Of a stretch of DNA of 64,000 bases, positions 12,801 to 23,129 are shown piece by piece. A program made the translations under genes and the position numbers. The stretch is from contig JAYJMM010000123.1 of the NCBI GenBank assembly GCA_037349105.1, positions 7,254,001 to 7,318,000 on the forward strand, given 5' to 3'. Position 1 is the stretch's first letter, and every line of letters begins with the position of its first letter. The notes beneath the pieces are model-generated. The model was not told the origin of the DNA. It ran no database searches and saw only the letters and a list, made by a program, of their open reading frames with translations. Source of the stretch: Limnomonas spitsbergensis (taxonomy: Eukaryota > Chlorophyta > Chlorophyceae > Chlamydomonadales).

Positions 12801-15800
12801 GGGCTAAACCCACACTCGGCTTCATCGAACCCTCTGCAGGCTCACCTGGAAGTGCACGATGTTGGACTGGCCTTTCTAGGGTTGAGGGTTACGGGTTAAG
12901 GGAAAACCTTAAAACCTCAAACCTTCAACCCAAAAGCGTAACCTACACCCCCTTTGCAGACCCAGTTGGAAGTGCACGATGGTGGACTGGACTTCCTAGG
13001 GTTTAGGGTTTAGGGTTCAGGGTTAAGGGAAAACCTTAAAACCTATAAACTTTGACCCAAAACAACACCCCTCTGCAGACTCGCCTGGAAGTGCACAATG
13101 GTAGACTGGACTTTCTAGGGTTTAGGGTTTAGGGTAGACCTTTTAAACCTAAACCTTTAACCCTTAACCCAAAACCATACCCCTCAGAAGACTCACCTGG
13201 AAGTGCACGATGGTGGACTGGACTTTCCGGCTGTTCCTCGTGAAATCAAAATTCCGGCCGTTGCTGACGGGCGCCCGCGGCCGCGCCAAGGCCAGGATCT
13301 CATCGTGGAACTCCGCCAGGTCCTCAGGCAGTACATTGTTGTAGTTGGGGTACGAGCGCAGCCGCATGGCCCGGTAGTGCTCGCGGCTGAACTGCAACCG
13401 GTCCCACGGAATGCCTGTCGGGAGCAGCGTGTGCGATAAATAAACGATAAAATGATAAAATAAACGAGTAATTAGATGAATAGACGAGTCAATAGATGCG
13501 CAAACAAGTGTGTGGATGAGGAAACCACCCATTTGGGCCAAATCGTCGGACATGGCTACTCTGGGGGCGGCGGCAGCGTGCAGAGAGAGCAGGGGGGTCA
13601 TGTTATGCCTGTCGGCTGTATGGCTACTCCAGGGGGGGGCGGCAACAGCGTGCAGAGAGAGCAGATCGTTCATGTAATGCCTGCCGGCTGCATGGGACAA
13701 GATACTGGCAGTGCGATTAGGTTCCCTGGACCCTGGACCATAAACTCTGCCGGGTGCAGGGAGCAGATCGTTCATGTAATGCCTGCAGGCTGCATGGGAC
13801 AAGATACTGGTAGTGCGATTAGGTTCCCTGGACCCTGGACCATAAACTCTGCCGGGTGCAGGGAGCAGATCGTTCATGTAATGCCTGCAGGCTGCATGGG
13901 ACAAGATACTGGTAGTGCGATTAGGTTCCCTGGACCCTGGACCATAAACTCTGCCGGGTGCAGGGAGCAGATCGTTCATGTAATGCCTGCAGGCTGCATG
14001 GGACAGATACTGGTCGTGAGATTGGGTTCCCTTCACCCTAAACCCTGGACTGCAACCGGTCCCATGGCATGGAATGCCTGCTGGGTGCAGAGGGCAGATT
14101 AGGTTGCTTGACATAGCCCTAACCCCTAAATAAATAATCCCATAAAAAGCCTGCCAGATGCAGGGAGCAAATCGTTCATGGCATGTCTGCCGTGTTCAGG
14201 GGACAGGTTCTGGTAGGGAGATGGTCCCACGGAATGCCAGCTTTATGCAGGGAGCAGATAGCCCCATGGAATGCCTGACAGGTAGGGGACAGACAGCAGT
14301 AGTTCATCTAATGCTTGCTTTATGCAGGGAGCAGATAGCCCCATGGAATGCCTGACAGGTAGGGGGGACAGACAGCAGTAGTTCATCGAATGCTTGCTTT
14401 GTGCAGGGAGCAGATAGCCCCATGAAATGCCTGACAGGTAGGGGGTACAGATAGCAGTAGTTCATTGAATGCTTGCTTTGTGCAGGGAGCAGATAGCCCC
14501 ATGAAATGCCTGACAGGTAGGGGGGACAGACAGCAGTAGTTCATCGAATGCTTGCTTTGTGCAGGGAGCAGATAGCCCCATGGAATGCCTGACAGGTAGG
14601 GGGGACAGACAGCAGTAGTTCATCGAATGCTTGCTTTATGCAGGGAGCAGATAGCCCCATGGAATGCTTGACAGGTAGGGGGGACAGACAGCAGTAGTTC
14701 ATCGAATGCTTGCTTTGTGCAGGGAGCAGATAGCCCCATGGAATGCCTGACAGGTAGGGGGGAGAGATAGCAGTAGTTCATTGAATGCTTGCTTTGTGCA
14801 GGGAGCAGATAGTCCCATGGTATGCCTGACAGGTAGGGGGGACAGACAGCAGTAGTTTATCGAATGCTTGCTTTATGCAGGGAGCAGATAGTCCCATGAA
14901 ATGCCTGGCAGGTAGGGGGGACAGACAGCAGTAGTTCATCGAATGCTTGCTTTGTGCAGGGAGCAGATAGCCCCATGGAATGCCTGACAGGTAGGGGGGA
15001 CAGACAGCAGTAGAGCATCGAATGCTTGCTTTGTGCAGGGAGCAGATAGCCCCATGAAATGCCTGACAGGTAGGGGGGACAGACAGCAGTAGTTTATCCA
15101 ATGCTTGCTTTATGCAGGGAGCAGATAGCCCCATAAAATGCCTGACAGGTAGGGGGGACAGACAGCAGTAGAGCATCGAATGCTTGCTTTATGCAGGGAG
15201 CAGATCGTCCCATGGTATGCCTGACAGGTAGGGGGGACAGACAGCAGTAGTTTATCGAATGCTTGCTTTATGCAGGGAGCAGATAGCCCCATAAAATGCC
15301 TGACAGGTAGGGGGGACAGACAGCAGTAGTTCATCGAATGCTTGCTTTGTGCAGGGAGCAGATAGCCCCATGGAATGCCTGACAGGTAGGGGGGACAGAC
15401 AGCAGTAGTTCATCGAATGCTTGCTTTATGCAGGGAGCAGATAGCCCCATGGAATGCTTGACAGGTAGGGGGGACAGACAGCAGTAGTTCATCGAATGCT
15501 TGCTTTGTGCAGGGAGCAGATAGCCCCATGGAATGCCTGACAGGTAGGGGGGAGAGATAGCAGTAGTTCATTGAATGCTTGCTTTGTGCAGGGAGCAGAT
15601 AGTCCCATGGTATGCCTGACAGGTAGGGGGGACAGACAGCAGTAGTTTATCGAATGCTTGCTTTATGCAGGGAGCAGATAGTCCCATGAAATGCCTGGCA
15701 GGTAGGGGGGACAGACAGCAGTAGTTCATCGAATGCTTGCTTTGTGCAGGGAGCAGATAGCCCCATGGAATGCCTGACAGGTAGGGGGGACAGACAGCAG

Positions 15801-18800
15801 TAGAGCATCGAATGCTTGCTTTGTGCAGGGAGCAGATAGCCCCATGAAATGCCTGACAGGTAGGGGGGACAGACAGCAGTAGTTTATCCAATGCTTGCTT
15901 TATGCAGGGAGCAGATAGCCCCATAAAATGCCTGACAGGTAGGGGGGACAGACAGCAGTAGAGCATCGAATGCTTGCTTTATGCAGGGAGCAGATCGTCC
16001 CATGGTATGCCTGACAGGTAGGGGGGACAGACAGCAGTAGTTTATCGAATGCTTGCTTTATGCAGGGAGCAGATAGCCCCATAAAATGCCTGACAGGTAG
16101 GGGGGACAGACAGCAGTAGTTCATCGAATGCTTGCTTTATGCAGGGAGCAGATCGTCCCTTTGAAATATTGAAATGCCTGCCAGCTGCATGAGACAGACA
16201 GCTGAAGGTTGTCGCAAGCCTGCCATCAGTATATATATATATACCTCCAATCCACTCCCTCTACCGTAGCTTTGCTTTGCCTGCCCTCTGGTATGAAAAC
16301 ATGATTTGTCTCAATGAGGATGCCCTCCCTAGGACAAACTTTCGATAAAGACTCTTAAATTCCAGACTGAAATATTGCGTTGACAATCGATCATTAGTAT
16401 ACCAGTATTCATGGATACCTCAAACTCAAAGCAACGTTAATTATGAGGGAAGGCAAAGCAAATCTACGGTCCTCCCTCCATAATGAATATCGCTTTTATC
16501 TCCCACCTTGTATATCTTTGCCTGCTCTCAGCTGCTCCGCTGTCGTGTCTTGGACTTCCTCGGAGGTTTCATCGTCGGTGAAATCCTCCACAAGCTGCAT
16601 GCCGTACACAGTTCGTTTCGTTGGTTAGTGTGTGGGGGAGGGCTACTAAGAATCCAATCCTCCACAAGCTACATACACACATAGTTTTGTGTGGGGGGCT
16701 TTGTGTGGGGACCTTTGTGTGGGGGGCTCTGTGTGGGGCTTTCGGTGGGGACCTTTGTGGGGGGGGCTTTGTGTGCGGGGGGGGGGGGGGGAGAGGGCAA
16801 CTATAAATAATTAAACCCTCCACATGCTGCATAAACGGTTCGGTTTGTTGGTAAGTGTGTGTGAGGAGGGGGAGGGTAACTACGACTTAAATCCTCCACG
16901 TGCTGCAAAAACAGTTCATTTTGTCAATTTGTGTGTGGGGCTTTGGGTGGGGAGCTTTGTGTGTGGGGCTTTGGGTGGGGAGGTTTGTGTGTGATGGGAG
17001 AAAGCTTTGTGTGTGGGGCAATGGGTGGGGAGCTTTGTGTGTGATGAGGGAAAGCTTTGTGTATGGGGCAATGGGTGGGGAGCTTTGTGTGTGGGGCTTT
17101 GGGTGGGGAGCTTTTAGCGTGATGGGCGGGAACTTTGTGTGTGGGGCTTTGTGTGGGGAGCTTTGTGTGTGGGGCTGTGGGTGGGGAGCTTTGTGCGTGA
17201 TGGGCGGGAGCTTTGTTTGTGGGGCTTTGGGTGGGGAGCTTTGTGTGTGGGGCTTTGGGAGTAGAGATTTTAGCGTGATGGCGGGAGCTTTGTGTGTGGG
17301 GCTTTGGGTGGGGAGCTTTGTGTGGGGGGCTTTGGGTAGGGAGCTTTTTGCGTGATGGGCGGGAGCTTTGTGTGTGGGGCTTTGGGTGGGGAGCTTTGTG
17401 CGTGATGGGCGGGAGCTTTGTGTATGGGGCTTTGGGTGGGGAGCTTTGTGTGTGGGGCTTTGGGTGAGGAGCTTTGTGTATGGCGCTTTGGGAGGGGAGC
17501 TTTTAGCGTGATGGGCGGGAGCTTTGTGTGTAGGGCTTTGGGTGGGGAGCTTTGTGTGTGGGGCTTTGGGTGGGGAGCTTTGTGCGTGATGGGCGGGAGC
17601 TTTGTGTGTGGGGCTTTGGGTGGGGAGCTTTGTGTGTGGGGCTTTGGGTGGGGAGCTTTGTGTGTGGGGCTTGGGGTGGGGAGCTTTGTGCGTGATGGGC
17701 GGGAGCTTTGTGTGTGGGGCTTTGGGTGGGGAGCTTTATGTGTGGGGCTTTGGGTGGGGAGCTTTGTGTGTGATGGGGGTGAGCTTTGTGTGTAGGGCTT
17801 TGGGTGGGGAGCTTTGTGTGTGATGGGGGAGAGCTTTGTGTGTGGGGCTTTGGGTGGGGAGCTTTGTGCGTAATGGGCGGGAGCTTTGTGTGTGGGGCTT
17901 TGGGTGGGGAGCTTTGTGCGTGATGGGCGGGAGCTTTGTGTGTGGGGCTTTGGGTGGGGAGCTTTGTGTGTGATGGGGGGGAGCTTTGTGTGTGGGGCTT
18001 TGGGTGGGGAGCTTTGTGCGTGATGGGCGGGAGCTTTGTGTGTGGGGCTTTGGGTGGGGAGCTTTGTGCGTGATGGGCGGGAGCTTTGTGTGTGGGGCTT
18101 TGGGTGGGGAGCTTTGTGCGTGATGGGCCGGAGCTTTGTGTGTGGGGCTTGGGGTGGGGAGCTTTGTGCGTGATGGGCGGGAGCTTTGTGTGTGGGGCTT
18201 TGGGTGGGGAGCTTTATGTGTGGGGCTTTGGGTGGGGAGCTTTGTGTGTGATGGGGGTGAGCTTTGTGTGTAGGGCTTTGGGTGGGGAGCTTTGTGCGTG
18301 ATGGGCGGGAGCTTTGTGTGTGGGGCTTTGGGTGGGGAGCTTTGTGCGTGATGGGCGGGAGCTTTGTGTGTGGGGCTTTGGGTGGGGAGCTTTGTGCGTG
18401 ATGGGCGGGAGCTTTGTGTGTGGGGCTTTGGGTGGGGAGCTTTGTGCGTGATGGGCGGGAGCTTTGTGTGTGGGGCTTGGGGTGGGGAGCTTTGTGCGTG
18501 ATGGGCGGGAGCTTTGTGTGTGGGGCTTTGGGTGGGGAGCTTTATGTGTGGGGCTTTGGGTGGGGAGCTTTGTGTGTGATGGGGGTGAGCTTTGTGTGTA
18601 GGGCTCTGGGTGGGGAGCTTTGTGTGTGATGGGGGAGAGCTTTGTGTGTGGGGCTTTGGGTGGGGAGCTTTGTGCGTAATGGGCGGGAGCTTTGTGTGTG
18701 GGGCTTTGGGTGGGGAGCTTTGTGCGTGATGGGCGGGAGCTTTGTGTGTGGGGCTTTGGGTGGGGAGCTTTGTGTGTGATGGGGGGGAGCTTTGTGTGTG

Positions 18801-20652
18801 GGGCTTTGGGTGGGGAGCTTTGTGTGTGGGGCTTGGGGTGGGGAGCTTTGTGCGTGATGGGCGGGAGCTTTGTGTGTGGGGCTTTGGGTGGGGAGCTTTG
18901 TGTGTGATGGGGGTGAGCTTTGTGTGTGGGGCTTTGGGTGGGGAGCTGTGTGTGTGATGGGGGGAGAGGGCTGCTTAGAATCAAATCCTCCACATGCTGC
19001 ATGAACAGTTTGTTTTGTTGGTTTGTGTGTGGGGGGGGAGGGGAGGGCAACTACGAGTTAAATCCTCCACATGCTTCATACACGGTTCGTTCTGTTAGTT
19101 TCTGTGAATGGGGGGAGGGCTTATGAGAATTAAATCCTCCACATGCTGCATACACGGTTCGTTCTGTTAGTTTCTGTGAATGGGGGGAGGGCTAATGAGA
19201 ATTAAATCCTCCCCATGCTGCATACACGTTTTCTTTGTCGTAGTTCCTGCATGCTGCGTGGGGGGGGGGCTACTTCGAACGAAATCTTACACATGCTGCA
19301 TGCAACCTTTGTCTTGTTGGTGTCTGCGCGTGCTATATGGGGAGAAGCGAATCATTCAATCCTCCCTATGCTGCATACAAGATTGCATGTATCAGACACT
19401 TTGTGCGCAGAGCTTGTCAAGCTGTGATCAGGGCAGGGAAATTATGAATTAAATCTTCAACACGCTGCATTCACGGCTTGTTCTATAAGCGTGCTCCTGT
19501 GTAATGTGTATGTGCAATGTGTTGTGTGTTATGTGTTATGTGTTATGTGTGTAGGAGGGACGATGAATTATATAGCCACTCGAGGAAAAGGTGGCATGCA
19601 CAGGGAGGGCAGATGATAATTCAAAGCTGCAAGGGGAGATCACACTTTAAGTATCCATGTCAGCCTTCTTCAGTGGGGACTACTGCCAAGCAACCTGCCC
19701 CACCATCACACACGTGCATGCCGCCCTTTGGCCCCTGTCACCTGCCCCACCACCATACACTGCCATAGTACCATGCCGCCCTGCCTTGCCCTGTCACCTA
19801 CCCCACCACCACACACTGCCATAGTACCATGCCATCCTGCCTTGCCCTGTCACCTGACCTACCATGCTGTCTCCTCCGCCACCTGACCTGCACAGCCCTA
19901 TCCTGTCCCGTCCTGTCACCTGCCCTGGCATGTCCTGCCACATGCCCTGCGTCATGTCATGGCTTGCCCTGCCACCTGCCCTGCCTCCTAACCTGCCACA
20001 TGCTCTGCCACCTGTCCTGCCCCCTTTGCCCTGTCACCTGCCCTGCCACATGCTCTGCCGCATGCCCTGCCACGTCCTACCACCTGCCCTGTCACCTGCC
20101 ACCTTCCATGCCATGCCTCCTATCCTACCCTGCCACCCGCCACGCATTCTGCCCTATCAACTGCTTGACTATCTGGCCTGCGATCTGCCCTGCTGTCTAC
20201 TCTGCTCTGCAGTCTGCCATATCACCAAGGTAGCCCTGCCACCGGCAAAACCTGCCCTGCCCAGTCCTGACACGCGCCAGGCTGGACAACAATGCAGAAC
20301 ACAGACCACGCATGCGTGCAGGCTCTTACAAAGGGTGGGCTATTATTCTGTCACACACCTCTTCATCCTCTTGGTCATCCTCCTCGGGAGGGGCTACGCC
20401 TGGTCGCCGCCCCGCCGCGCCTGCCCCAGCACCTGCAGCTGCCTCCGCCCCCCAGCGACGTTCGCCCAGCATCTCCGGCCAGTACTCGGGAACTGGCAGC
20501 TGCCAGTCGCCTTCGTCGTCATCTTCATCTTCATCGTCCATCAGGAGAGGGGGCGGCTCCTCGTCCAGCATGGCAACGTGCGGGTCATTGTCATCTCCAT
20601 GCAGCTGGGCAGCTGCTGCATGATCCTCGCCTGCTGCTGGCGCATGAGTCAT
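654..20652 (-). CDS. WD40-repeat (beta-propeller) protein, plant/algal family; 5' seven exons, continues off left edge
   Basis: Exons read right to left: 20652-20359, 16594-16507, 13414-13197, 12073-11915, 7270-7155, 2830-2729, 801-654. Phases agree at all six junctions and give about 375 residues. The N-terminus is acidic (residues 39-48 nearly all D/E). Exon 2 joins exon 3 as ...AGKDIQ-GIPWDRL, then come NFDFTRNSRKVQSTIVHFQ, LRNLVWATSRNDVFVVHEN, VSTMCVKAGLLAVGGFHGEL, SDNGITNGIEI, ASNNDCVLRLFS and VEFPWAVNYAV. From memory, this order matches a green-lineage family whose Arabidopsis members are labelled only 'Transducin/WD40 repeat-like'. The later blades are outside the window. Function is unknown; a scaffold role is inference. 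Exons make up about 1.1 kb of 20 kb, the rest being tandem arrays. Confidence is high for the exon chain, moderate for the family. Confidence 0.88.
805..1165. repeat. G-rich ~55-bp tandem repeat
   Basis: About six units around GGGGTCAAGTATGAAGGTGT with variable G runs. Lies in the intron upstream of WD40 exon 7. No exon-derived sequence was recognised in it. Confidence 0.8.
1300..1495. repeat. Short GATACGGC/CGATATGGC repeats
   Basis: Irregular repeats of ACGATACGGCACGATATGGC type in the intron between WD40 exons 6 and 7. No coding signal. Confidence 0.7.
1490..2650. repeat. Telomere-like (GGGTTTA/GGGTTAAG) degenerate intronic repeats
   Basis: Many GGGTTTAGGG-, GGGTTAAGGG- and AACCCTAAA-like stretches, mixed with ~110-bp units carrying CCAGTAGGAAGGGCGCTACT and GCAGGATGCAACCGGTC. 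Intron between WD40 exons 6 and 7. The tract at 2064-2150 is a retroelement tail. Confidence 0.75.
2729..2830 (-). CDS. WD40 gene exon 6
   Basis: One base, 33 codons, two bases. Encodes (S)DNGITNGIEICDTVRGHG and ASNNDCVLRLF. Acceptor GCCGCAG, donor GTGAGT. Too short and too split by repeats to be found as a long open frame; it was identified by phase and family pattern. Copies of its acceptor end are at about 2.86-3.22 kb. Confidence 0.85.
2860..3225. repeat. ~165-bp repeats carrying the acceptor of WD40 exon 6
   Basis: Two and a half copies. Each contains GATATTTCGACCCAGTTT and ATGTCACTGCAAGAGAGC, degraded copies of the first bases of exon 6 and its acceptor (2790-2840). Each also holds CCTTCCAACAAGGGGCTCGG, the apparent seed of the next array. 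Confidence 0.85.
3226..6187. repeat. 25/26-bp minisatellite, about 115 units
   Basis: Unit CCAACAAGGGGCTTGGTACT + CAAAG, with or without one extra A. The mix of 25 and 26 bp leaves very long meaningless frames in all three phases (up to 619 codons). Lies in the intron between WD40 exons 5 and 6. Confidence 0.95.
6188..6455. other. AT-rich intron stretch without recognised features
   Basis: Unique AT-rich sequence between two arrays, in the intron between WD40 exons 5 and 6. Nothing coding or structural was recognised. Confidence 0.5.
6456..7137. repeat. CTAGG pentanucleotide array, degenerate at the right end
   Basis: Perfect (GGCTA)n runs interrupted by GGTCAAGCTA and GGCCAGGCTA variants that become dominant towards the exon 5 donor at 7155. 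Homogeneous on the left and diverged on the right, as if growth was at the far end. Confidence 0.92.
7155..7270 (-). CDS. WD40 gene exon 5
   Basis: 38 codons plus two bases. Begins VSTMCVKAGLLAVGGFHGEL, a blade-like strand pattern, and ends SGRVTR. Acceptor CCTCTCAG, donor GTGGGA. Its acceptor end is the recognisable source of the 66-bp array at 7.8-11.5 kb. Confidence 0.87.
7318..7490. repeat. Dispersed repeat, copy A
   Basis: Shares GGCAGGCCGCCCAG, CCAAACCTGGAC, CAACTGGTGG and GTAGCTGAG..CACGAAA with 38285-38460 in the same order. Unclassified; probably a retroelement fragment. Confidence 0.65.
7770..11492. repeat. 66-bp minisatellite derived from the acceptor of WD40 exon 5, about 56 units
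   Basis: Unit on plus strand: GATGCACATGGTGTTGAGCT, CAGAGGCAAGGGAGGGGGAG, GGAGCAACCCCGCCTTTATC, GTTTTT. On the minus strand CTCTGAGCTCAACACCATGT matches the exon 5 junction CTCTCAGGTCAGCACCATGT. Because 66 is a multiple of 3, frames stay open on both strands. A 659-bp higher-order period repeats at about 8.13, 8.79 and 9.45 kb. Confidence 0.92.
11540..11635 (+). mobile_element. Retroelement 3' tail, CACGCCCC family
   Basis: GTGGCTTCGGCCCAGGCTGC, GCTGTTTCCTTAACTCTCAC, GCCCCTCACGGGGCGTAG. The same tail occurs at 2064, 24868 (reverse), 39690 and 39840 (reverse). Confidence 0.7.
11636..11850. repeat. C-rich CCAAACCCTACT repeats and donor copies of WD40 exon 4
   Basis: Six units of CCAAACCCTACT plus C runs (telomere-like CCCTA core). 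They are flanked by copies of CTGAATGGAGCC...GGCCTGCGGGC...CCCCCC, the end of exon 4 with its donor. Confidence 0.75.
11915..12073 (-). CDS. WD40 gene exon 4, probable GC-AG intron follows
   Basis: 53 codons, phase 0 at both ends. Begins LRNLVWATSRNDVFVVHEN and ends GVGSIQ. Acceptor TGTGCAG. The only in-frame junction that joins the next exon in phase is ATTCAG followed by GCAAGA, a non-canonical GC donor. Five copies of the acceptor end lie just upstream (12.12-12.63 kb). Confidence 0.8.
12115..12630. repeat. Five acceptor-end copies of WD40 exon 4
   Basis: Repeats of CACAAACACGTCATTGCGGG, AGGTGGCCCAGACCAGGTT, GCGTAACTGCAGGGGGGAG at about 12.14, 12.27, 12.37, 12.45 and 12.57 kb, upstream of the exon at 12073. 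They are degenerate copies of its first ~55 bases plus CAG. Confidence 0.9.
12825..13145. repeat. Three donor-end copies of WD40 exon 3 with telomere-like spacers
   Basis: Copies of CTCACCTGGAAGTGCACGAT, GGTGGACTGGACTTTC at 12.84, 12.96 and 13.08 kb, period ~118 bp. They are separated by GGGTTTAGGGTTTAGGG and AACCCTTAACCC tracts. The real junction is at 13191-13230. Confidence 0.9.
13197..13414 (-). CDS. WD40 gene exon 3
   Basis: Two bases plus 72 codons. Encodes (G)IPWDRLQFSREHYRAMRL at its start and STIVHFQ at its end. Acceptor CCGACAG, donor GTGAGT. Both of its junctions have been duplicated into flanking arrays: donor copies at 12.83-13.12 kb, acceptor copies at 13.67-16.17 kb. Confidence 0.9.
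13560..14160. repeat. ~115-bp repeats related to the acceptor of WD40 exon 3
   Basis: Three to four units with ATGCCTGCAGGCTGCATGGG, ACAAGATACTGGTAGTGCG and GGTTCCCTGGACCCTGGACC. The last unit contains CTGCAACCGGTCCCATGGCA, clearly the exon 3 start read in reverse. Confidence 0.85.
14161..16170. repeat. 79-bp minisatellite from the acceptor of WD40 exon 3, about 25 units
   Basis: Unit includes CCCCATGGAATGCCTGACAG, the reverse of acceptor CAG plus GCATTCC(G)TGGG of exon 3. A 790-bp (ten-unit) block is duplicated: 14778-15176 recurs at 15568-15966. Confidence 0.92.
16171..16506. other. Intron sequence without recognised features
   Basis: Unique sequence between the 79-bp array and WD40 exon 2, with a short TATATATATATA run near 16.23 kb. 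Nothing else was recognised. Confidence 0.5.
16507..16594 (-). CDS. WD40 gene exon 2
   Basis: 29 codons plus one base. Acceptor GCATGCAG, donor GTGGGA. Encodes LVEDFTDDETSEEVQDTTAE and ends ...AGKDIQ. The acceptor and the first bases of this exon recur in degraded form about ten times between 16.66 and 19.46 kb. Confidence 0.85.
16625..19460. repeat. G-rich GCTTTGTGTGTGGGG array flanked by acceptor copies of WD40 exon 2
   Basis: The core (16.9-18.96 kb) repeats GGGGCTTTGGGTGGGGAGCT, TTGTGTGTG and GATGGGCGGGA variants. On both sides AAATCCTCCACATGCTGCAT plus an AACAGTTTGTTTTGTTGG-like tail recurs about ten times. This is the exon 2 start, its CAG acceptor and adjoining intron in reverse. Confidence 0.88.
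19680..20260. repeat. Degenerate CCTGCCACCTGCCCTG repeats
   Basis: Irregular C/T-rich repeats (CACCTGCCCTG, ACACTGCCATAGTACCATGC) in intron 1 of the WD40 gene, next to the exon 1 donor. No exon copy was recognised. Confidence 0.65.
20359..20652 (-). CDS. WD40 gene exon 1 (start codon)
   Basis: 98 codons from ATG at 20652 to a GTGTGT donor, phase 0. Acidic stretch at residues 39-48, Ala/Gly-rich stretch at 70-82, then a second acidic end at 90-98. The start is chosen because the frame joins exon 2 in phase and no upstream coding exon was recognised. Confidence 0.8.
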
Positions 20653-22600
20653 GGCAGCAGCGCGGAATTCCTTCCACTCTCCTAAACTTGATGTGCCGTG
20701 CGAGTCTGGTTGTCCAGGCCTGGGCGCCTTTAGTCCCTTATGTGTCTTTAGGAATGTGGGTCTCCGCTCGCCCAGAAGCAGGCGCAGCTAACGAGTCAGC
20801 ACAGCATCTCGAACAAGGGCTTCCGCGCAATCCCTATGCAGTGTCCAGCTTCCCGTCAGATCTCGGAAGATGTGACCGGACATCCGACTCCGGGCATGGT
20901 AATTGGAAAACCTCGAAAATGCCAGGTAGACTGAGCTTAGGAAGAATGTTATTTAAATTTCAAGTCTCTTCGGACGTCTATGACGACAAACTCTTAAGCA
21001 GCTACGACAGCGCGTCACCTATCCAGCAGCAAGCCAGCAATGTCGGGACGAGGACGTGGAGGGAAACCGTACCGGCTTCCATACATTTGCGAACTGATCA
21101 CGATGATCGATGACGCCTTTAATCCTCAATGCACTCTACGCCGTTTTCTCAATCTCTAGTTGTTCATTGTTATGGTACACCCCTGGATTCTTATTCGTCT
21201 CCTGACCGGCCTTTGAGTTTGATCTGAGGAATTTTTGTTTGACCCGAGCCTGAGGCAGGAATGCATGACTGGGGCTGAAAGGCATTGTTGCTTTTTGATT
21301 TGAGGAAATCAAAATTTGGATAGAGCCTGAGGCAGGAAAACATATCAAGGACAGGGCTGAAAGGCATTGTTGTTTCTTGATGTCATGCAGAGAGACGGGT
21401 TTGTCGTCTCGCCATGCATGGATGAGTACCGGTATGCTGGCCATCGTCTCATTGTCCAACAAACTGCTTGATCATGACCTCCCACGGGACGCAGGTTTCA
21501 GCACAGCAAGATAGACCTACTCTGGGCTGGTTTCAACTGATTTAAATCCAGGCTACCGGTAAGGGCAAAGGACAGCTAGCGCGACTGGCAGCGTGACAAT
21601 ACCCCGGACGAGGGATAGCACCGGCACAGCTGCTCAGCTGGAGGGCAGCTAAACAGGTTCAAGGTGAGGCAAGCTTGCATGAACATCTATTCAGACATGG
21701 CACAATGCGGCTTAACTTGTGCGGTTTTGTGCCATCTTGGTACTTCAATCCGGCTAAGCCTGTGCTTTATTAAGCATCATCGTGCCTGATCATGCTACCT
21801 TGATTGACATAGCATTCCAGCATTACTTTGCCTCTGAGCTTCAGTGGGCTGGGCGGTCAATCGAGTATGGTGTATGCAGTCATGAGATCTAATCAGGGAC
21901 CACGATGCATGGATAATGCATTGGGGATGAATGGCCTCATGAAAACTGCCAGTGGTACCCTTTCAGATGTTTTCTTGCTTAATTATTATGCTTGGATCTT
22001 TCCATGTTACAATGTGCAGGCCCCCCCGGTGCAGGCTTTGTTATCTGCAGAATAATGAAGACGTTTGGACGAAGATGATCTTCCCAAGTGATAACATTTT
22101 GTGTTAGGCTCCTTACTATGTAACAAAGTTACGGCAGGACCAAACAACCTTGCAGAAGTGATATTTCTCATTAGACAGTCCCCTCATGATGCGATTTGAA
22201 AGCACTAGCTAGTATTGGCAAACACTGGCAGAGCAGGGCCGCGTCATTCTCCCACGTTCAAGAACAATGCTAGAAAATGCAGTGAAGCCCATCCAGGTGG
22301 GGCATAAAACACCAAGAGAAAGGTAGACATTTGCAATTCCACACCATGTGAGAGTGGGTTAACACGACCCGGAGCAAAGCTGTCCTTTATCCGCGTGCCC
22401 AAAGATTGGATGTCATGGCTCCTTCTGGATGCTATGCTGTGATCATCTGACTGCCTGGCGGTGCTTTCTGCCAACGGTGAGACCATGGATGGTGTTCTCA
22501 CACTAGACCACTGTGGCAACAGCAGTGAAGATAACCCATGGTGGCAGATACAGTTGCGGCGTAGACGTTTTCAGAGGACGATGACCGACGTTTTTTCAGC
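20653..22600. other. Intergenic, upstream of the WD40 gene
   Basis: Should contain the WD40 gene's 5' UTR and promoter (minus strand). Two ~130-bp related stretches near 21.24 and 21.32 kb share GCCTGAGGCAGGAA and GGGCTGAAAGGCATTGTTG. No gene was recognised. Confidence 0.4.
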
Positions 22601-22735
22601 CTTTTTTTTTCTTACACTTATTTTCCCCTTTTCCCTCGCATTTCCCTTGTTTTTTTCTGACCAACTGACCAGACAGTCGGGCGCCCATGCGGCCGAGCCT
22701 TTTGAGCATGGCCCAGAGGTTGCCCTAAAATCATT
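22600..22735 (+). mobile_element. Non-LTR retroelement 3' tail
   Basis: T/C-rich tract followed by GGCGCCCATGCGGCCGAGCC and GCATGGCCCAGAGGTTG. 5'-truncated copy of the tail seen intact at 24.1-24.25 kb; the terminal GTCATTGACC is degenerate here. Confidence 0.65.
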
Positions 22736-23129
22736 GTCCTAAAGTCATTGCCCTAAAATACGCCCTATGTCAGACGGACTTTTGTGCGTGTCATTGCGGG
22801 AAGGTGGCCCTGATACCCATATTGGTTGTCTGGCAGACATGCTGATTAGAACTGCAGGGCTTCATTGTCATCTATCCATTGAGACTGAGATTCTCAACAA
22901 ACTTTGGGGCACTAAAGCCCATTAAAAGTAGGAATTAAATTAACAGTGAGCAGCTGAGCTTTTCAAACGAACTCATCCTGGCCCTTCAAGCCTCTTCGTT
23001 AGCAAGCAATGTCCATCCATTTTAAATGCACCGACACATCAGAGGATCTCATGGGTTTGCTTCTTTCTTTCCTCTTTGTCGAGGGCTAGCATCTGGACGG
23101 GCTGGGGATTCTTCAGATCTGCATTATAT

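Noticed and set aside
14778..16124. Cys-rich frames (CCLSPLPVRHFMGLSAPC)
   Set aside because: Translation of the 79-bp intronic array.
20292..21113. 273-codon plus-strand frame
   Set aside because: Shadow of WD40 exon 1, whose acidic N-terminus joins exon 2 in phase on the minus strand.
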